Shown: piece after piece, positions 44,661 through 57,698 of the stretch
Numbering within the stretch: position 1 is the first letter of the stretch
Layout of the letters: every line of letters begins with the position of its first letter
From: Dryomyza anilis
Lineage: Eukaryota > Arthropoda > Insecta > Diptera > Dryomyzidae
Length of the DNA stretch: 64,000 nt
Direction: 5' to 3'
Assembly (NCBI GenBank): GCA_951804985.1
Contig: OX638131.1
Coordinates: 38,409,544 to 38,473,543, forward strand
The notes under the pieces: model-generated
The model's database searches: none
Told to the model about the DNA's origin: nothing
Seen by the model: the letters and a program-made list of their open reading frames with translations, nothing else
Program-made: the position numbers and the translations under genes

Positions 44661-46275
44661 TGTAATGCAAGAAAATAATTCTTAAACAAATATTTTATTG
44701 AAATAAATAGCACGAGATAGGAAAATCACGAGATACACGTGAAATTCGAAAGCGAAATAATTTTGCTATCAAAAATTTAAATTTCATATTCTGTTTGTTT
44801 TGGAACATCTATATGTTTAAATAAAAAAGAACCAAATTCACACTACAAACGACGACAAAAGAGAAAAGAGTCTGTCAACCACATAGCAATTGTAAAATTT
44901 AACACGAATGCTGTGAATGCACTTTTATATCAATTTAATATCATTTTCTGTTTGTTTTGAAACATAATTATAATCAAGCTAACTTATGAGTATTACTTTA
45001 TTAAATACAGTTAAAATTATATGTTTGTTTTGAAACAGAAAATCTCTTTTTTTTGTTTTGCAATAAATAATAGGAACACCTTAAAATTAGTATTTTTTGC
45101 GTTTGACTGGTCATAACTTTGATCAGATCAATCCGAATTTAATGTGGTTTATTTTAAAATATTAGCTGAAGTATTCTCAATGGAACACAAAAGAAATGCA
45201 ATCAAAAACTTAAATATGTAAAAAGTTAAAGACCAAAAAATGTAGAAAAACACTAGGCAATTGAAAAAACTGAGTATGGGGTAGTGATTAGAATCTTGAC
45301 GTCCATACTTAGATCGCGGATATTTTTTTTTGTTGTGCTGTGTATTTTCTTTAGTTTCGACAAAATAAAATGGCACTGTGCCAATGCCATAAAGTGAGTG
45401 AAAGAGTTTGAAAGAAAGAAGAAAATTTTAGTATAATTTAATTTTTCAAAGTATTATTTGTTAAGTAGTATTATTTTCTTCTGTTCGTTGAATTTGCCAT
45501 AATTACCTCTGTCAGTAGAATGACAAAATAAAATAATGTATTGCTTTTATTACATTTCGCATCAATTTAGTATTAAATGTAAAACAAAGTCAAGGCAAAA
45601 ATACGATGTATTTCACCTGAGTACAAGAGGGCCATATTGTTGTCGTAAAAGGAAATGCTGTCAATTTGAAAACACCGTGTACAAAGTAAGTTTTAAATTA
45701 AATTAAATTTGAGAAATAAATAAGTTATAGCGAAATAATGTAAAAAGTAGAAAGTGCTCTAGAACGATATGGATGCTATTTCATTGAAAAGGATAGTAAT
45801 GGAATTTCATAAAGTGGAGCAACAACTTGACTTTTAATAATTATGCAACGAATGGTGTAGAAGCTAACTGATGCTGCATAAAAATTAAAAAAAATAGCTT
45901 TTAAGGACTATAAAAACCAATAAATGGAAATTTTCATAATGACCCTACCTAATAAAATTCAAAAAAATCACTGTGAAACAGACTTCATTATGAAATTCAT
46001 ATATAAATCCTGATCTAAAAAAAAAACGATATTAATATTATAAATATATTATATATAAATAAATTATGTATTGAAAAATGATGTATTCAACAATATATTC
46101 GTCAATAAACTGATCTCAAGATAAAAATTAAAATTTTAAATCTGAAGTTTGAGCATTTAATTTTTTTTTTTAAATGATTTCCAAATACAGTAGGGACTGC
46201 GCAGGAAAAAATTTTCATTATACTATATCTTTTTCTGAAATCATAGAAATTATAAAATCGTATGTGGAAGCTTGT
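44661..46275. other. AT-rich intergenic DNA
   Basis: GTTTGTTTTGAAACA-like words recur at 44.80, 44.95 and 45.03 kb. No gene is supported. Confidence 0.4.
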
Positions 46276-46580
46276 AGCCGCGGTAGCTCAGTGGTTAGTG
46301 CGTTGGACTGCGAGCCGAAAGATCTCAGGTTCAAGTCTTAGCCCCAGTAATAACATCTTTTCATAGAAAAGATTTTTCTATATCGCGCTACCTCTCGGCA
46401 GTAAATGGCAAAATTACGAGAGTAAAACATTCCGTATGAAAAGCTCTCACCCGTTCGGATTCGTCAATAAACTGTAGGCCCCATCACTTTGAGTACAAAT
46501 ATAACGTACGTGTTATATATGAGAGAGCTCTGCCTAAGTTCTTATAGGACGGTAGTGCCAACCTATTATATTATTATTAT
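46276..46580 (+). mobile_element. tRNA-derived SINE
   Basis: Full-length copy of about 305 bp, AGCCGCGGTAGCTCAG to (TTA)n. The B box region is altered (GGTTCAAGTCTTAGC). Body words AACTGTAGGCCCCATCACTT and GTTCTTATAGGACGGTAGTG are present. Confidence 0.9.
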
Positions 46581-46714
46581 GTGGATGGCTTTGGAATAAT
46601 TGTTAACAAATTACACTTATAACTGTTTAGAAGTTGACTCATCCGTAATCGTAAAAATGGCAATCGAAGTGGATTTAAGAAAATGAAATTTGAACATTTC
46701 ACTTTATCACTTTC

Positions 46715-48130
46715 AGTGAACTACAAAAAATTGCCATGGAACTAAAAATTGACCCAAACACTATTTCGAAGGTAATAAATTAGTTTAAATAGGACCTGAT
46801 CTTTATACAGAAGGTAGATTCTGGAAGGAATAAAGGGGATCTGTGACAATAAAAAATCAATGAAGATTAGTACCATGTTCAAGAAAAATTCAAATATTTC
46901 AGGCAGAAAAGTGGCCAAACAACTGTATTGTTCGGAGTACTTTGTTCGTGGGATCAAAAAAAGATGGAATGAAGATGTTGAAGTTTATAAAAATACCAGA
47001 CAAACATTTGGGGAAGTATACCTGTGGAAAGCCTGTGGAAAGCCGTACCAAAATATTAAAAAGATTTTTTTTTTTTGAAAAATTCAAGTGCTACATAATA
47101 AACGACAAACGTCTTAGCCGACTTTTCGGAACTTCGTGGACAGCAATTTTATACTAGAGATTATACTATTTTTGATGGCACGGACACGCACGGGCACGCC
47201 GATATGTGAAACGCACGAGCACGATCCCGACGACTAAATTTATAGGAACGCGTGTTTCCGGTTCCGATTTCGGTTCCAACCAGAAAAATGTATTGTGTTC
47301 CGATTCCGGTTCCACATATTTTTAAATCGGTTCCGGTACTCGTTATTTATGGTCCCTTATAGTAAATAATTCAAAAATTAACTTTGGTACTTTTTTATTC
47401 TCTGAATCGGAACCTCTCCGAAAAGGTAACCTGCCGGGGACCCCAAAGAACCGGAATTGGAATCATTTCGTTTTTTCGAACCGGAACCGTTATTAAAAAT
47501 GTGTGGAACCGATACCAATATTCCAAAGTGTGTTTGACCCTGGTTAAAATACCACGAAATTTTTATTTTCTGATGCTGAAAGTAAAGGGTTTATTAAATT
47601 GGAGTAGAAACTAAAAAATAAACCTTTAATGGGCGCGTGCCTGATTTTAGAGGCACGGACACGCACGGGCACGACAACAACTAGCACCCACGGAGATTTG
47701 AACGCACGAACTCAGATTATCGGGCGTGACACGAAAAAAGCCCATCTCTATTTTATACTGCAGATTCATAAGGAAAGGTGGACCAAAAATTTAAGACCAA
47801 GAAACAATCGAAAATTCGTAGACATTTTCTTATTTTGCGGGCACAAATAACTCCAATAATTACATTAAAGAATTCTTAGGGTTTACTGTCAATCTGGTAT
47901 GGTATGATGAGATTAATTCGGCCTAACCTAGTCTGCCGACTAACCTCATCCACTTCAGTAAAACGGCCTTCAAGTGATACACAAGCAATAACGTCATATT
48001 GGTGCCTCGAATTGCAAATCTACCAATTTGTCCAGAACATAGGCCAATAGAAATGTGCTGGGCATTAGTCCAAAATAAAATGTACGTAACAAAGAACATT
48101 TTATTTAACAAAGATGGTGTCAAAAAATAA
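46715..48130 (+). pseudogene. Decayed Tc1/mariner-like transposase, interrupted
   Basis: Fragments line up in order with a mariner-type transposase: first helix-turn-helix ELQKIAMELKIDPNTISKV (46718-46774); second HTH MFKKNSNISGRKVAKQLYCS then FVRGIKKRW (46.87-46.97 kb); FEKFKCYIIND (47.08 kb, near the first catalytic Asp); VLADFSELRGQQFYTADS spanning 47.11-47.77 kb and split by a hAT-type MITE; then HFSKTAFK, YTSNNVILVPRIANLPICPE and HRPIEMCWALVQNKMYVTKN, ending in a stop at 48130. Stops, frameshifts and a deletion near 47.9 kb make it non-functional. The PIE(M)CWAL stretch marks the third acidic residue region. The assignment rests on pattern memory, not a search. Confidence 0.8.
47155..47750. 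mobile_element. hAT-type MITE inside the mariner-like gene
   Basis: 596 bp with ends TAGAGAT and ATCTCTA and a perfect 8-bp target duplication TTTTATAC (47147-47154 and 47751-47758). The interior shares GGTTCCGATTCCGG, GAGGCACGGACACGCACGGG and GATGCTGAAAGTAAAGGGTT with the other two hAT-like elements. Removing it and one TSD restores the transposase reading across the site. Confidence 0.92.
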
Positions 48131-48142
48131 ATACAATATATA

Positions 48143-48836
48143 TAAAAACCAATTGGGAAGGTTAGATCACATGGGAAATTTTAAAGTTAGGATTATTAAA
48201 ATAATAGTCGGTCTAAGCCGACTATAAATACCCTACACATATGTGTGGTTACCATTCAAAGTGGTATATAAGTCACCAAGGTATACTAATCCTGAAAATA
48301 ACTACAAACATTCCATCCCTGAAGAATTTTCTTTCATTTGATACCCATATTTACAAATGGGTAGGTGTACCGAATTTCGATTTTTTTTTTTGGAAACCAC
48401 AAGTCGTTTCGTGGGAAAACATTATTTTCATGTATTTGAGCATAATGTCAATATATATTTGACCAAAAAAGTTTACCTAAGCACGTATACAGTAAAATTG
48501 ATTTGCAGATGTGAATTTTATATGAGGTATTTGTACATAAGTGGTCGGTTCTCATGTCACAATAAACCGATCATGCCAATTTTCTTATTCAGACAGCTTA
48601 TATATATAAGTAATCTAAATCTAAAGTTTCATTGCTCTAGCTCTTCAACTTTTTCTGTGATCGTGATTTCAACAGACAGAAAAACAGACAGACGGACGGA
48701 CAGACGGACATCGCTAAATCGACTCAGGAGGTCATGCTGATCTAGAATTTCCATACCGGAGATGCTTTTTTCAGGGTGTTACAAACGGCGTACCAAACTG
48801 AATATACCCTTTCGCTCTTTGTGTAGGGTATAAAAA
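48143..48836 (+). repeat. GGGTATA dispersed repeat, copy C
   Basis: AAAAACCAATTGGGAAGG to GTGTAGGGTATAAAAA, about 694 bp. Compared with copy A it has an extended GACGGACGGACAGACGGACA run. It lies just after the mariner-like remnant. Confidence 0.87.
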
Positions 48837-49872
48837 TATTAAATAAATATCTAAATATATACAATTAATCTGAATAAAATATGCGTTATAAACATGGTTT
48901 TACTATAAAAATCTAAACTCTGATTAGAAGATTTTTGTAATTTTGTGATGTACAATAATTTCGTGCGCAGTGCTTAAATACAAATATCAAAAACGTTTAA
49001 AATTTTATATTTTAAGATATTTGAACCATACTAGAACCATTGTTATGATTGAATGTCTAAAACTGAATACAAAATATGTGAGTGTTTTTTAGGGTCATTT
49101 TACGTCAGATATATTAGCATGATGTACCATTTTAAAGTCGTCATTAAATGGAATAATGTTATATTAAATTTGCTTATCTTAACTGATTAAATAAAACATA
49201 CGCTATATAATTTTATTTTTTATTTAATGTTTTACTATTAACTTAAAACATAGAAAGGGTATTCATATAAACCGCGTAAATTTAGATTTCCTAAATATTT
49301 CGAAATTACTCACGTTATGTACCTATTTAATAAGAATTTGAATACAAATAAATTCAACACAAATTTGTTGTATAGTTTACTCATAATGGTTCAATATCAT
49401 ATTATTTGATCTTTATGATTGAAGTCTCGAATTGAAGTTAAAGGTTATATCAATTTTATAAAAATATTTCTGTAATTTATGCACTTGGCTTTGACTGAAA
49501 CGACCAAAGTGGGTGTAGCATACGAATTTAACAAAAATTCATAAGTCTAAATTTAGACAATTTTTCAGAAATGTAAATAAATCTAAATAAAAACCAACTG
49601 AAGCATACAATTTCATCCCCTTTGAATTAGGTAACCCGATTGCAGTAAGAAATCAATTTGTGGCAATAATATGAAGGGCAAAAAACTCATCAGCGCATAA
49701 AATCCACAAAGCAAATATTTGGGAAAAAAGTGGAAACCAAAACAAACAAATAATTGATTTCCTGCAGGAGTGATTTGAAATGATGATTTATTTTTATATT
49801 TACATATGCAAAAAATGAATAAATATTAATAGCATTTATAAAAATAAAACGGAATACCAATAAATAGTATGG
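48837..49872. other. AT-rich intergenic DNA
   Basis: Nothing supported. Confidence 0.4.
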
Positions 49873-50103
49873 GGGGATTCATTTGCGTATTTCATAAAGC
49901 GTACTTTACAAAGTAGACTTCGTAAAGCGTACTTCGTAAGGTCGATTTCGTAAAGTATACTTCGTAATGCGTAATAATACTGATACGAGAAACAACTATT
50001 AAAACTAGTATTTTAAATTTTATACTAGACTTTACACACTACGTATATATTTTACATTATTCGGTAGCTAATACGCAGCAAATACGAAATGAAATGAATC
50101 CCC
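49873..50103. mobile_element. 231-bp TIR element with CGTAAAGCGTACTT repeats
   Basis: The ends GGGGATTCATTTGCGTATT and AATACGAAATGAAATGAATC are diverged inverted repeats. The left half holds about four tandem variants of TTCGTAAAGCGTAC. Probably a MITE; superfamily unknown. Confidence 0.6.
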
Positions 50104-52158
50104 TTGTTGTATAAACTAGCTATATTTTTTAGGTAAATAGGCAATAAAATGGAAATACTCAAAATTGTACAGTTACAAATTGAGAAACTCTAAAACAAAA
50201 TTGTTTCGTTAACTTTAGCAGGATGTGTGCAGGCCAAAATGTATAGAGGAAACGTCTAAATGTGATGTATATTGACCTAGCGATATCCTAAGGTAATGCG
50301 GCCACATTGACAGAACGGATGCCTCATTGAATTTTTTAAAAGGCTCAGGTTTTAAGTGGCTACACAACCTGTATCTTTTGCCGATTTTCCGACCCCAATT
50401 ATTTAACATTTTCCTTTAAGCTTATTTACATTTAACGCTTCGATGATTTTATTTTTGCAGTAAGTAAAGAAAAATCAAGAATTTAATATGAATTTTGATT
50501 TATTGACGACTGATTCGACGATGTGCTGCAGTGCGTTCGACCAGAATAAAATTTTCGCGTGAGTAGAGAGCGGTTTTCAACTTTGTGGTAAGAGGACCAA
50601 TAATCTATGGCACGAATATTTCTAAATGAAAATTTCAAATTATTCAATAGGAAAATGTATAAATTCATGGCAAGAATGATGGAAAATTGGGTAGCTAATG
50701 GAAATAAAAATAAATAATAAAAAAATGTTTCAAATTTAACAAATATCGATTTTAAAACCGCTGGTGGGTGAAATAGATTTTTGTATGCCGACTTTTTTGA
50801 TACATAATTTTAGAATACATAACCTTAAATCAACCATTTTTGACGAAGTCATACATCAAAGCGTACTTTTGAGCCAATATTTGTGCGTGTGGCTGTCTGT
50901 CTGCCGGTGGAAATGTGCGTAACGGTCTCTGACATGTGTGTGGCAACGACCTGGTGAACTTCACAGTACGTGTGTAGTTCATTATCGACGACACAAGGAC
51001 GAAGTATAAATAAAAGAAATCGATGATATATGTGCCAAATTACATGTGAAACCCTTTTTGCGGGGTGGTTTTGAATTTTGTGGGTATCAATTTCAATGGT
51101 TTACGTTTAGGCAGCATGTGTTGCTTCTTTTTGCGGATATCAGATGAAATATTTATTTATTATTTCTTTTTTAAGAGTTGTGAACGTGTGTTCGAAATAA
51201 ACGAGTTGTGTAAAAGTGTAAGAACTTTGTAATACGATACAAGATTGCTAATCAAAATGTGGTTCTTGGAATTTGAGAAGCCTATTAAAGATGCATCAAA
51301 ACGTAGTAGGTAAATTTGAAATCTTGAAGTGTGTTAAATTCTCAAATACAGAATGCTCATTTACAGTAGCAGTTGAGCTCCAGAATAACATTTTAAATAC
51401 ATTTTACTGATCGAAACCCAGATCTAAACTTTAAGCTTATTAATTCTATTTTATCTTTTATTTTATATATATCAATTCAAATTAATTTCAGCTATTTTAC
51501 ATATCATTCAAATAAAATTTCGACAAGAGCATATTATACAAAAATTGCCTGCCGATAAAGAGCACACAATATTCCCATTGAATTGCAGTAAACGAATGAA
51601 AGGAAATAAAAAAAAATCCTTAAAATGTAATCCTTGAAAGCGCTACTCAATGCGAAGGCTCCTAAAGAAGTTCAAAGATAAATTTGCTTTCATGCTCTTG
51701 TTGTTATAAACGAGCGCAAATTTGGGGCTAGAATGAAAGATAGCTAGCTATTCATAGAACCAGTAGCTGAAGTACCAAATCAAAGGAGCAACACTCAAAA
51801 TATTTACTAAACTTCAGAGTAATGTATGGAAAATAAACAAGAAAAATATTTTAATGTTTCTAGAAACAAAAGTGATGTAAGTCAAATAATTCTAGTAGAA
51901 GTTTTAAAAGGGCTATGGAGCTATGATAGATTTTCACTGCCACTCGGAGCAAATTGTTTACTGATGATTTATGAATAAGATGTTCATAAAACTTATTTTT
52001 CCTTATTTTCTAATTAAAGAGTTATATTCATAAATTATGTATAATACAACAAAAAAATTGCAATTTTCATGCATAAAAAACAGAAAATCACTACTCCAGA
52101 CAAAATTTTAAGCAGGCAAGTGGTTCGAAACACGCAGGCAAACAAGCTACCTGTACGC
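50104..52158. other. Intergenic DNA without supported genes
   Basis: No recognised element. A less AT-rich patch at 50.85-51.0 kb (TGTGCGTGTGGCTGTCTGTC) may be regulatory, but nothing shows it. Confidence 0.4.
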
Positions 52159-52690
52159 ATTGAAATCACATTTTATATGAAGCTTTGAGGTAGGCAAAGG
52201 TGAGAATGTGGACAAAAGCTGCCAGTTCCCTGCTACAGCATGAAAACAAAATTAGTAGGGAAATAGCAGGCATAGGTAGGGTATGGTAGCCAAACAGGTG
52301 TAAGCAAAATGTTAGGCTCAGACCGGGTAAGGTAGGTATTGAAATCACATTTTATATGAAGCTTTGAGGTAGGTAAAGGTGGAAATGTGGACAAAAGCTG
52401 TTAGTTCCCTGCTATAGCATGAAAACAAAATGGGTAGGGAACTGACAGGCATAGGTAGGGTATGGTAGCCAAACAGGTGTAAGCAAAATGGTAGGCTCAG
52501 AGCGGGTAAGGTAGGTATTGAAATCACATTTTATATGAATCTTTGAGGTGGGCAAAGGTGGAAATGTGGACAAAAGCTGCTAGTTCCCTGCTATAGCATG
52601 AAAACAAAATTGGTAGGGAACTGACAGGCATAGGTAGGGTATGGTAGCCAAACAGGTGTAAGCAAAATGGTAGGCACGGTAGGGAAAAGT
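52159..52690 (+). repeat. 179-bp tandem repeat, three copies
   Basis: Units start at about 52159, 52338 and 52517, each beginning ATTGAAATCACATTTTATAT and containing GTGGACAAAAGCTG and GGTAGCCAAACAGGTGTAAG. They are highly similar. Open frames on the minus strand repeat with the same spacing and are by-products of the repeat. The unit length is in the range of fly satellites. Confidence 0.92.
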
Positions 52691-53188
52691 AGGGAGCATA
52701 AACATATAACATAATTCATCAGTTCCCATCCATCCCACAGTACCAAAAACTTCTTGTTGTACAATAATTTTGTTTGTTAAATTTTCGCGAAAAACTCAAA
52801 CGCTTCGATTCTCTATTGCTGGATTCGCATATGTTTTCTGAAGGAACTCCGAATTGTTTGTTATTGTGTTTTCAATTATGTCAAAAAAAGTGATTGCAAA
52901 AAGCAATAACAAAACACGTGTGTATTAAAAACAACATGTGTTTGTTTTTGTACAGCAAGAAGTTTTTGTGTCGGGCGTCATGACGGTTAAAACTATTTGC
53001 TGTGCACTTTTGATGATTATGTTGATATCAGCAATAATCTTCTGCAATACGCAAATCCACGTCGGAACATTTTCACGTTTTAATTAAAACAATTCGCGTT
53101 GCAATCCGACGAAAGTAAACACCGATGTTTACAAATGACAAACATTTTCAATTTTGAACAATTTTGAAAGAAAAATTGATATTTGCCC

Positions 53189-53400
53189 AGCAAACCAAAC
53201 GATAATTTTATGATATCGAAACGATATCTTTTATAGGCTCAAATTGTCGTTTTCAATAATCTATAATGATACGAAAACGATAGGTGTTTCGATAAAAACG
53301 AACGTGTCTAAAACGATATCGATGTTTTTGTCGTTATAGATATCGAGATGATATCATAAATGGATTTATTTTCGATAAACAAATTTTATTTGTTCAGAAA
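53189..53400. repeat. Dispersed repeat related to 14578-14700
   Basis: Shares AGCAAACCAAACGATA, TATAGGCTCAAATTGTCGTT and ACGAAAACGATA with the copy next to LRR1 and continues into CGATATCGATG palindromic words. Boundaries are uncertain. Confidence 0.65.
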
Positions 53401-53539
53401 TTTTTATTTTTTGACAAAAATTATGAAGAATACGCAATTAAATTTTCAAATATTTTGAGTTTTATATCTTAAATTTATCATTATTTTATCGAATTTAAGA
53501 ATTATCGTCAAATGGTTTGTAGGGTGTAAACAAAAATTT

Positions 53540-53860
53540 CAGTCGACAACTTGTTGATCAATCATTTAAAACTTCAAAACAAAAACTTTTTAATCAAAAT
53601 TTTCTGTCGACAACTTGTAGATCAAGCTTTAAAAATTTCAAAACAGAAATTCCTATACAATGTGTTTGCCTGCTACTCGCAGGCTACCTTTCCCTTTCAG
53701 TTTCCTACTATGAAGAAGCCTTTTAATATTTCAAAACAGAAATTCCTATACAATGTGTTTGCATGCTACTCGCATATTCTAGCTATAAAGATACCTTTCA
53801 AAACTTCAAAACCAAAACTTACAGAAAAATGCTTTTGCCAGTTTGCGGCGTAAATGCTGC
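53540..53860 (+). repeat. Short direct repeats of about 97-bp spacing
   Basis: TTTCAAAACAGAAATTCCTA with the following ACAATGTGTTTGC occurs at about 53637 and 53734, and GTCGACAACTTGT occurs at about 53542 and 53608. A 100-codon open frame across it reflects the repeats. Confidence 0.65.
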
Positions 53861-54406
53861 TATAGGGAGCCTGCTTATTTTCAAAAATTCAAAATGCCTG
53901 CTATGCAATTTGTATTTCCTACCATATTCCTGTGAGTTTTCCTCAAAACTACTACTATAATACCAGTTTCCTTGCATATTTTTTGTCTGGGGTTCTTATC
54001 TTTAATATCTATGATATGGAATATGTTATAATTTTGTTATTATTAATATACGTGAAATTTTTGATATATAGTGGGGCACAAAAATTTAATTTTTCATCTT
54101 TCTTTGGTTATATAGGAATTATAAGAAAAGTACAAATCTAATGTAAACAAAAACTATATGCATATCTGCTATTATTCATTACCTATTTTATGTTGATGTC
54201 ATATAGTTGGTTTTTGGCCATAAACTTGAAATCTTTTCCCAATGTGCAGTTGTGAAAAATCACGTCGCACAGTGGTTCAGAAACGTTTTTCATCGGCCAA
54301 AACTCTGTATTTTTTGAGGTACTGAATATTTTTGAATGTGATTTTTTTCATTGATTGTAAAATGATGAAATATGTTTTTATGATACTAAAAATAAAAATC
54401 GATTGA

Positions 54407-54442
54407 TTAGATACCGCTGTATAATTATACAGCGGTATCTAA
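54407..54442. other. 36-bp perfect palindrome, no spacer
   Basis: TTAGATACCGCTGTATAA is followed directly by its exact reverse complement. No other copy was noticed in the window. Function unknown. Confidence 0.9.
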
Positions 54443-54775
54443 TAAGAAATTTATTTTACCTTATAGCTGAATGAATATCCACAGCATAAAAAAGTAGTTA
54501 GACAATTCCCAAAAAAAGAAATCAGATATATAAATGCAAGGTATTGTATGGAATTAAAATATTACGAAATATTTAGTAATATTTGTTTTAAATCTAACTT
54601 TAAACTTATTTTTTATAATTAAGTATAGAGATTACAAAAAATTACTAAATTTCACTAATGAAAACAAAAATTAAAAACCCTATGTAATATTCCTTGAAAA
54701 AAGAAATGTTCTTTTTTTTAATTATTCGAACTAAGTTTGAACGATATGTTTAGAAAAATGTAATAGCTTCAGTGC

Positions 54776-55075
54776 AGCCGCGGTAGCTCAGTGGTTAGTG
54801 CGTTGGACTGCGAGCCGAAAGGTCCCCGGTTCAAGCCTGGACTGGGGCTAGCAACATCTTTTCATTGAAACATTTTTCTATACCGCGCTACCTCTCGGCC
54901 GTAAATGGCAAACCTCCGAGAGTAAAAACATAGCTCTCACCCGCCGTTCGGATTCGGCAATAAACTGTAGGTCCCACCACTTTCAGTACAAATATAACAC
55001 GCACAGCTCAAAATGGTGAGAGAGCTCGGCCAAAGTTCTTATAGATCTGTAGTGCCAAACTACTATTATTATTAT
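54776..55075 (+). mobile_element. tRNA-derived SINE with perfect target duplication
   Basis: 300-bp full-length copy with intact A and B boxes and an (ATT)n tail. Target duplication TAATAGCTTCAGTG, 14 bp, is perfect at 54761-54774 and 55076-55089, so this is probably the youngest SINE here. It gives the best view of the family: tRNA-like head, body with GCCGTTCGGATTCGGCAATA, and a region ending GTAGTGCCAAACTA before the tail. Confidence 0.95.
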
Positions 55076-55089
55076 TAATAGCTTCAGTG

Positions 55090-57698
55090 TTCAGAATTTA
55101 GGGTTTCACTAAATAGGGTTTCATTTAAATAATTGGCATACTGTGTGGCCCATACAAAACTCATTTTATCGAAAAACATGTTTTAGATATTTTAATTTGT
55201 CAAAATTATTAGTGTTTGTATTACGTATTCTTATATTTATAAACATATTTAACTATTTTAAAAAATGTATGTTGTAATTTTTAGCATTTCGGGGGGCTTC
55301 GGCTACGGGCCTGTGATTACCTATTCTTGGCATGATTTATGAGAACATTTCTCTTCGTGCTTAGCTGCTTTCTTTATATTATGATTGACGCAATCGCGAA
55401 CTCTACAGTATTTTTCTTTTGTAACAACTCCGACACGCATCGAAATCAAGCAACCATGTATATCTAATTTGATGTTCGATATCTATACAAGAATGTGTAC
55501 GATATTGTGTAAATGCTCCTGAATATCGCAAAATGTTTTTCACATTCAATCATATATGTTTGCAAGAACGCCGAAAATTAATCATTCCTAATATAAATAT
55601 GTTTGAACGGAAACAAAAGTATGTTTAGCTGTTATTATAATAATGTTTGGCAATGTAATAATACTTTTGTTTGCATGATGCTCCAAAGATATATGTAATG
55701 TCTGCAAAATTCTGTTTGGGAGAGCTCTTTTTTTTGCAGCGTGTAAATATGTGAACATTCAAATTAGAGTTATTCTGCTAATTTTTGAATATTAATTAAA
55801 AACAGTTTATAAAACCGAAAGGTTTTTTCAAAGGTATATTTGCAATTTTTATTTAACCAGTTCGGTAATAGTTTTAATTCTAAAAACCAAAAGGCATTTC
55901 GGTTGGAATTAACCTAACTATTTCGGAAAATTGGAACTATCTCATATATTTAAATATTTCTGCTATTCGTAAGGCGTATAAAGAGAAAATGAAGTATTTG
56001 GAAGTAAATCGAATATATTCGTTTATTTCAATTAATTTTATAATTTAAATTTTCATTTAAAAAATGTTAAATGATTCTTTTTTATAATTTATAACAGTTT
56101 TGAGTTCGTCACTTTTGCTTCCAATCGCATTTTCAACAGGATTGTTTATTATATGCATGGGATAAATGGGTGGATGGATGGCTGGCTGGCTGGGGAATGA
56201 ATAAACAACCTTTCTCTAGTCCCCCAAACTTTTCTTCGGCTATCAAGATAAATTTAACAAAAGCAAAACATACAAACTAACCAAGAAAAACAAGAATCAA
56301 ATTGAACAATCTCTCAACACACGCACCCGTACTTCATATACTTTGCTCCAATCCAGGCTCAATGGGAACGATTATCTAAAATCTACTGCCCAAAAAGTCT
56401 GCAAGCTATTCATGTTGTTTAAAAAGGAGCATTCGAAAAAGATCTAAGTTATACGATTTTCTAGTCCTTTCTTCGACGTTGTCATTACAAGTACCAAAAC
56501 AGAGCCGACTGTCTGTCTATACTTGAGTTGTTCAAAAGTTCAAAATCAATTTCAATCGTTGTCAATGTGATGGAAAATTACTCTATAACCATTGCCATCG
56601 CCACCAACATCACCCATCGTTCGTTTTTTTTTTTGTATGCTTCTGTAAATTTAATACATGGTAAATATCCATGCATTGTAAAATTACTCAAAAAAGGGGA
56701 GGGAGTGTGCGCAAAATAAACTTTTCAATGAAATAAGAAAAATATTGATGCTATAGATTAAAAGATAAAAATATAGCTGAATCATTGAAATGGGAATATT
56801 TAATATAGAAAAATTGGTTTTTGGCAGTAAAAATCATAGTGATTGTAAGTAAGATAAGTGACGGGGTCATACTCGAAGTACACTTTGATGTACAAGTTGT
56901 ACAAATAGTTTTTAGTTTATATTAAATTTATATGTAAGGGGTTTATTAAAAATAAACTTTAAATTCTTCCGGTAAAAGTATTCTGTAGATTTAATGCTAT
57001 TAAGGTAAATACAAAATGGACGGAACATAAATCAACCGATTTTGATAACGAGGTATATTGGTATTCAAATAATCTAAGTTGTGATCTAGCACTTATAGTT
57101 AATACAATGTAATGGTTAATACAACAGATAGACTTACAAACACACAGACATACACTTTTCCATACCAACTCCTCCGTTTTCTCGTTGTTATAAATGATTA
57201 TAACAAATTGAATACATCTTTTCACTTGTATTGTAGGGTATAATCAAATACAGACAGACGTTCATAAATTATTATTTTATTTTAATGTTTCTGGACTACA
57301 ATTTGCATTTTCTCAACTACATTTTACGTTTTCAGAACTACATATTGTATTTTATAAACTAAACTATATATATTTCTGAAATCCAATTGACGGACTTGAA
57401 ATACAATTAACAAATTCATTTTAAAATTTTGAATTACAAAAACTTCCCAGTCGGCACCTACACATATTTTTATGATTATCGCAAATTACGATTATTTAGC
57501 GATTAAAAATAATCATAAATTTCGATCATTTTGCTTGTAAAAAACGATGATGAATGTCAATGACGTAAACAATCATATTTTGCTTGTAAATAATAATGGC
57601 TCGTATTTTTCGAGGGTTTAAATCGTAAAAAACTATTGTCAAAATTTATTATTGTTTTTCTAATCAAAAGTTCATTTAAAAAATAATGCAAGAAATCT
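55090..57698. other. Intergenic DNA without supported genes
   Basis: A short run GGATGGATGGCTGGCTGGCTGG lies at 56.17 kb, and a TTGTAGGGTATAAT word at 57.23 kb may be the end of a diverged GGGTATA repeat. No gene is supported. Confidence 0.4.

Noticed and set aside
52166..52712. Three similar small minus-strand proteins
   Set aside because: They are the same frame in three 179-bp tandem repeat units.
54776..54850. tRNA gene (A and B boxes, tRNA-like head)
   Set aside because: The same head occurs in eight places, always followed by the same non-tRNA body or a fragment of it, with a (TTA)n tail and target duplications. It is a SINE, and the cloverleaf pairs poorly.
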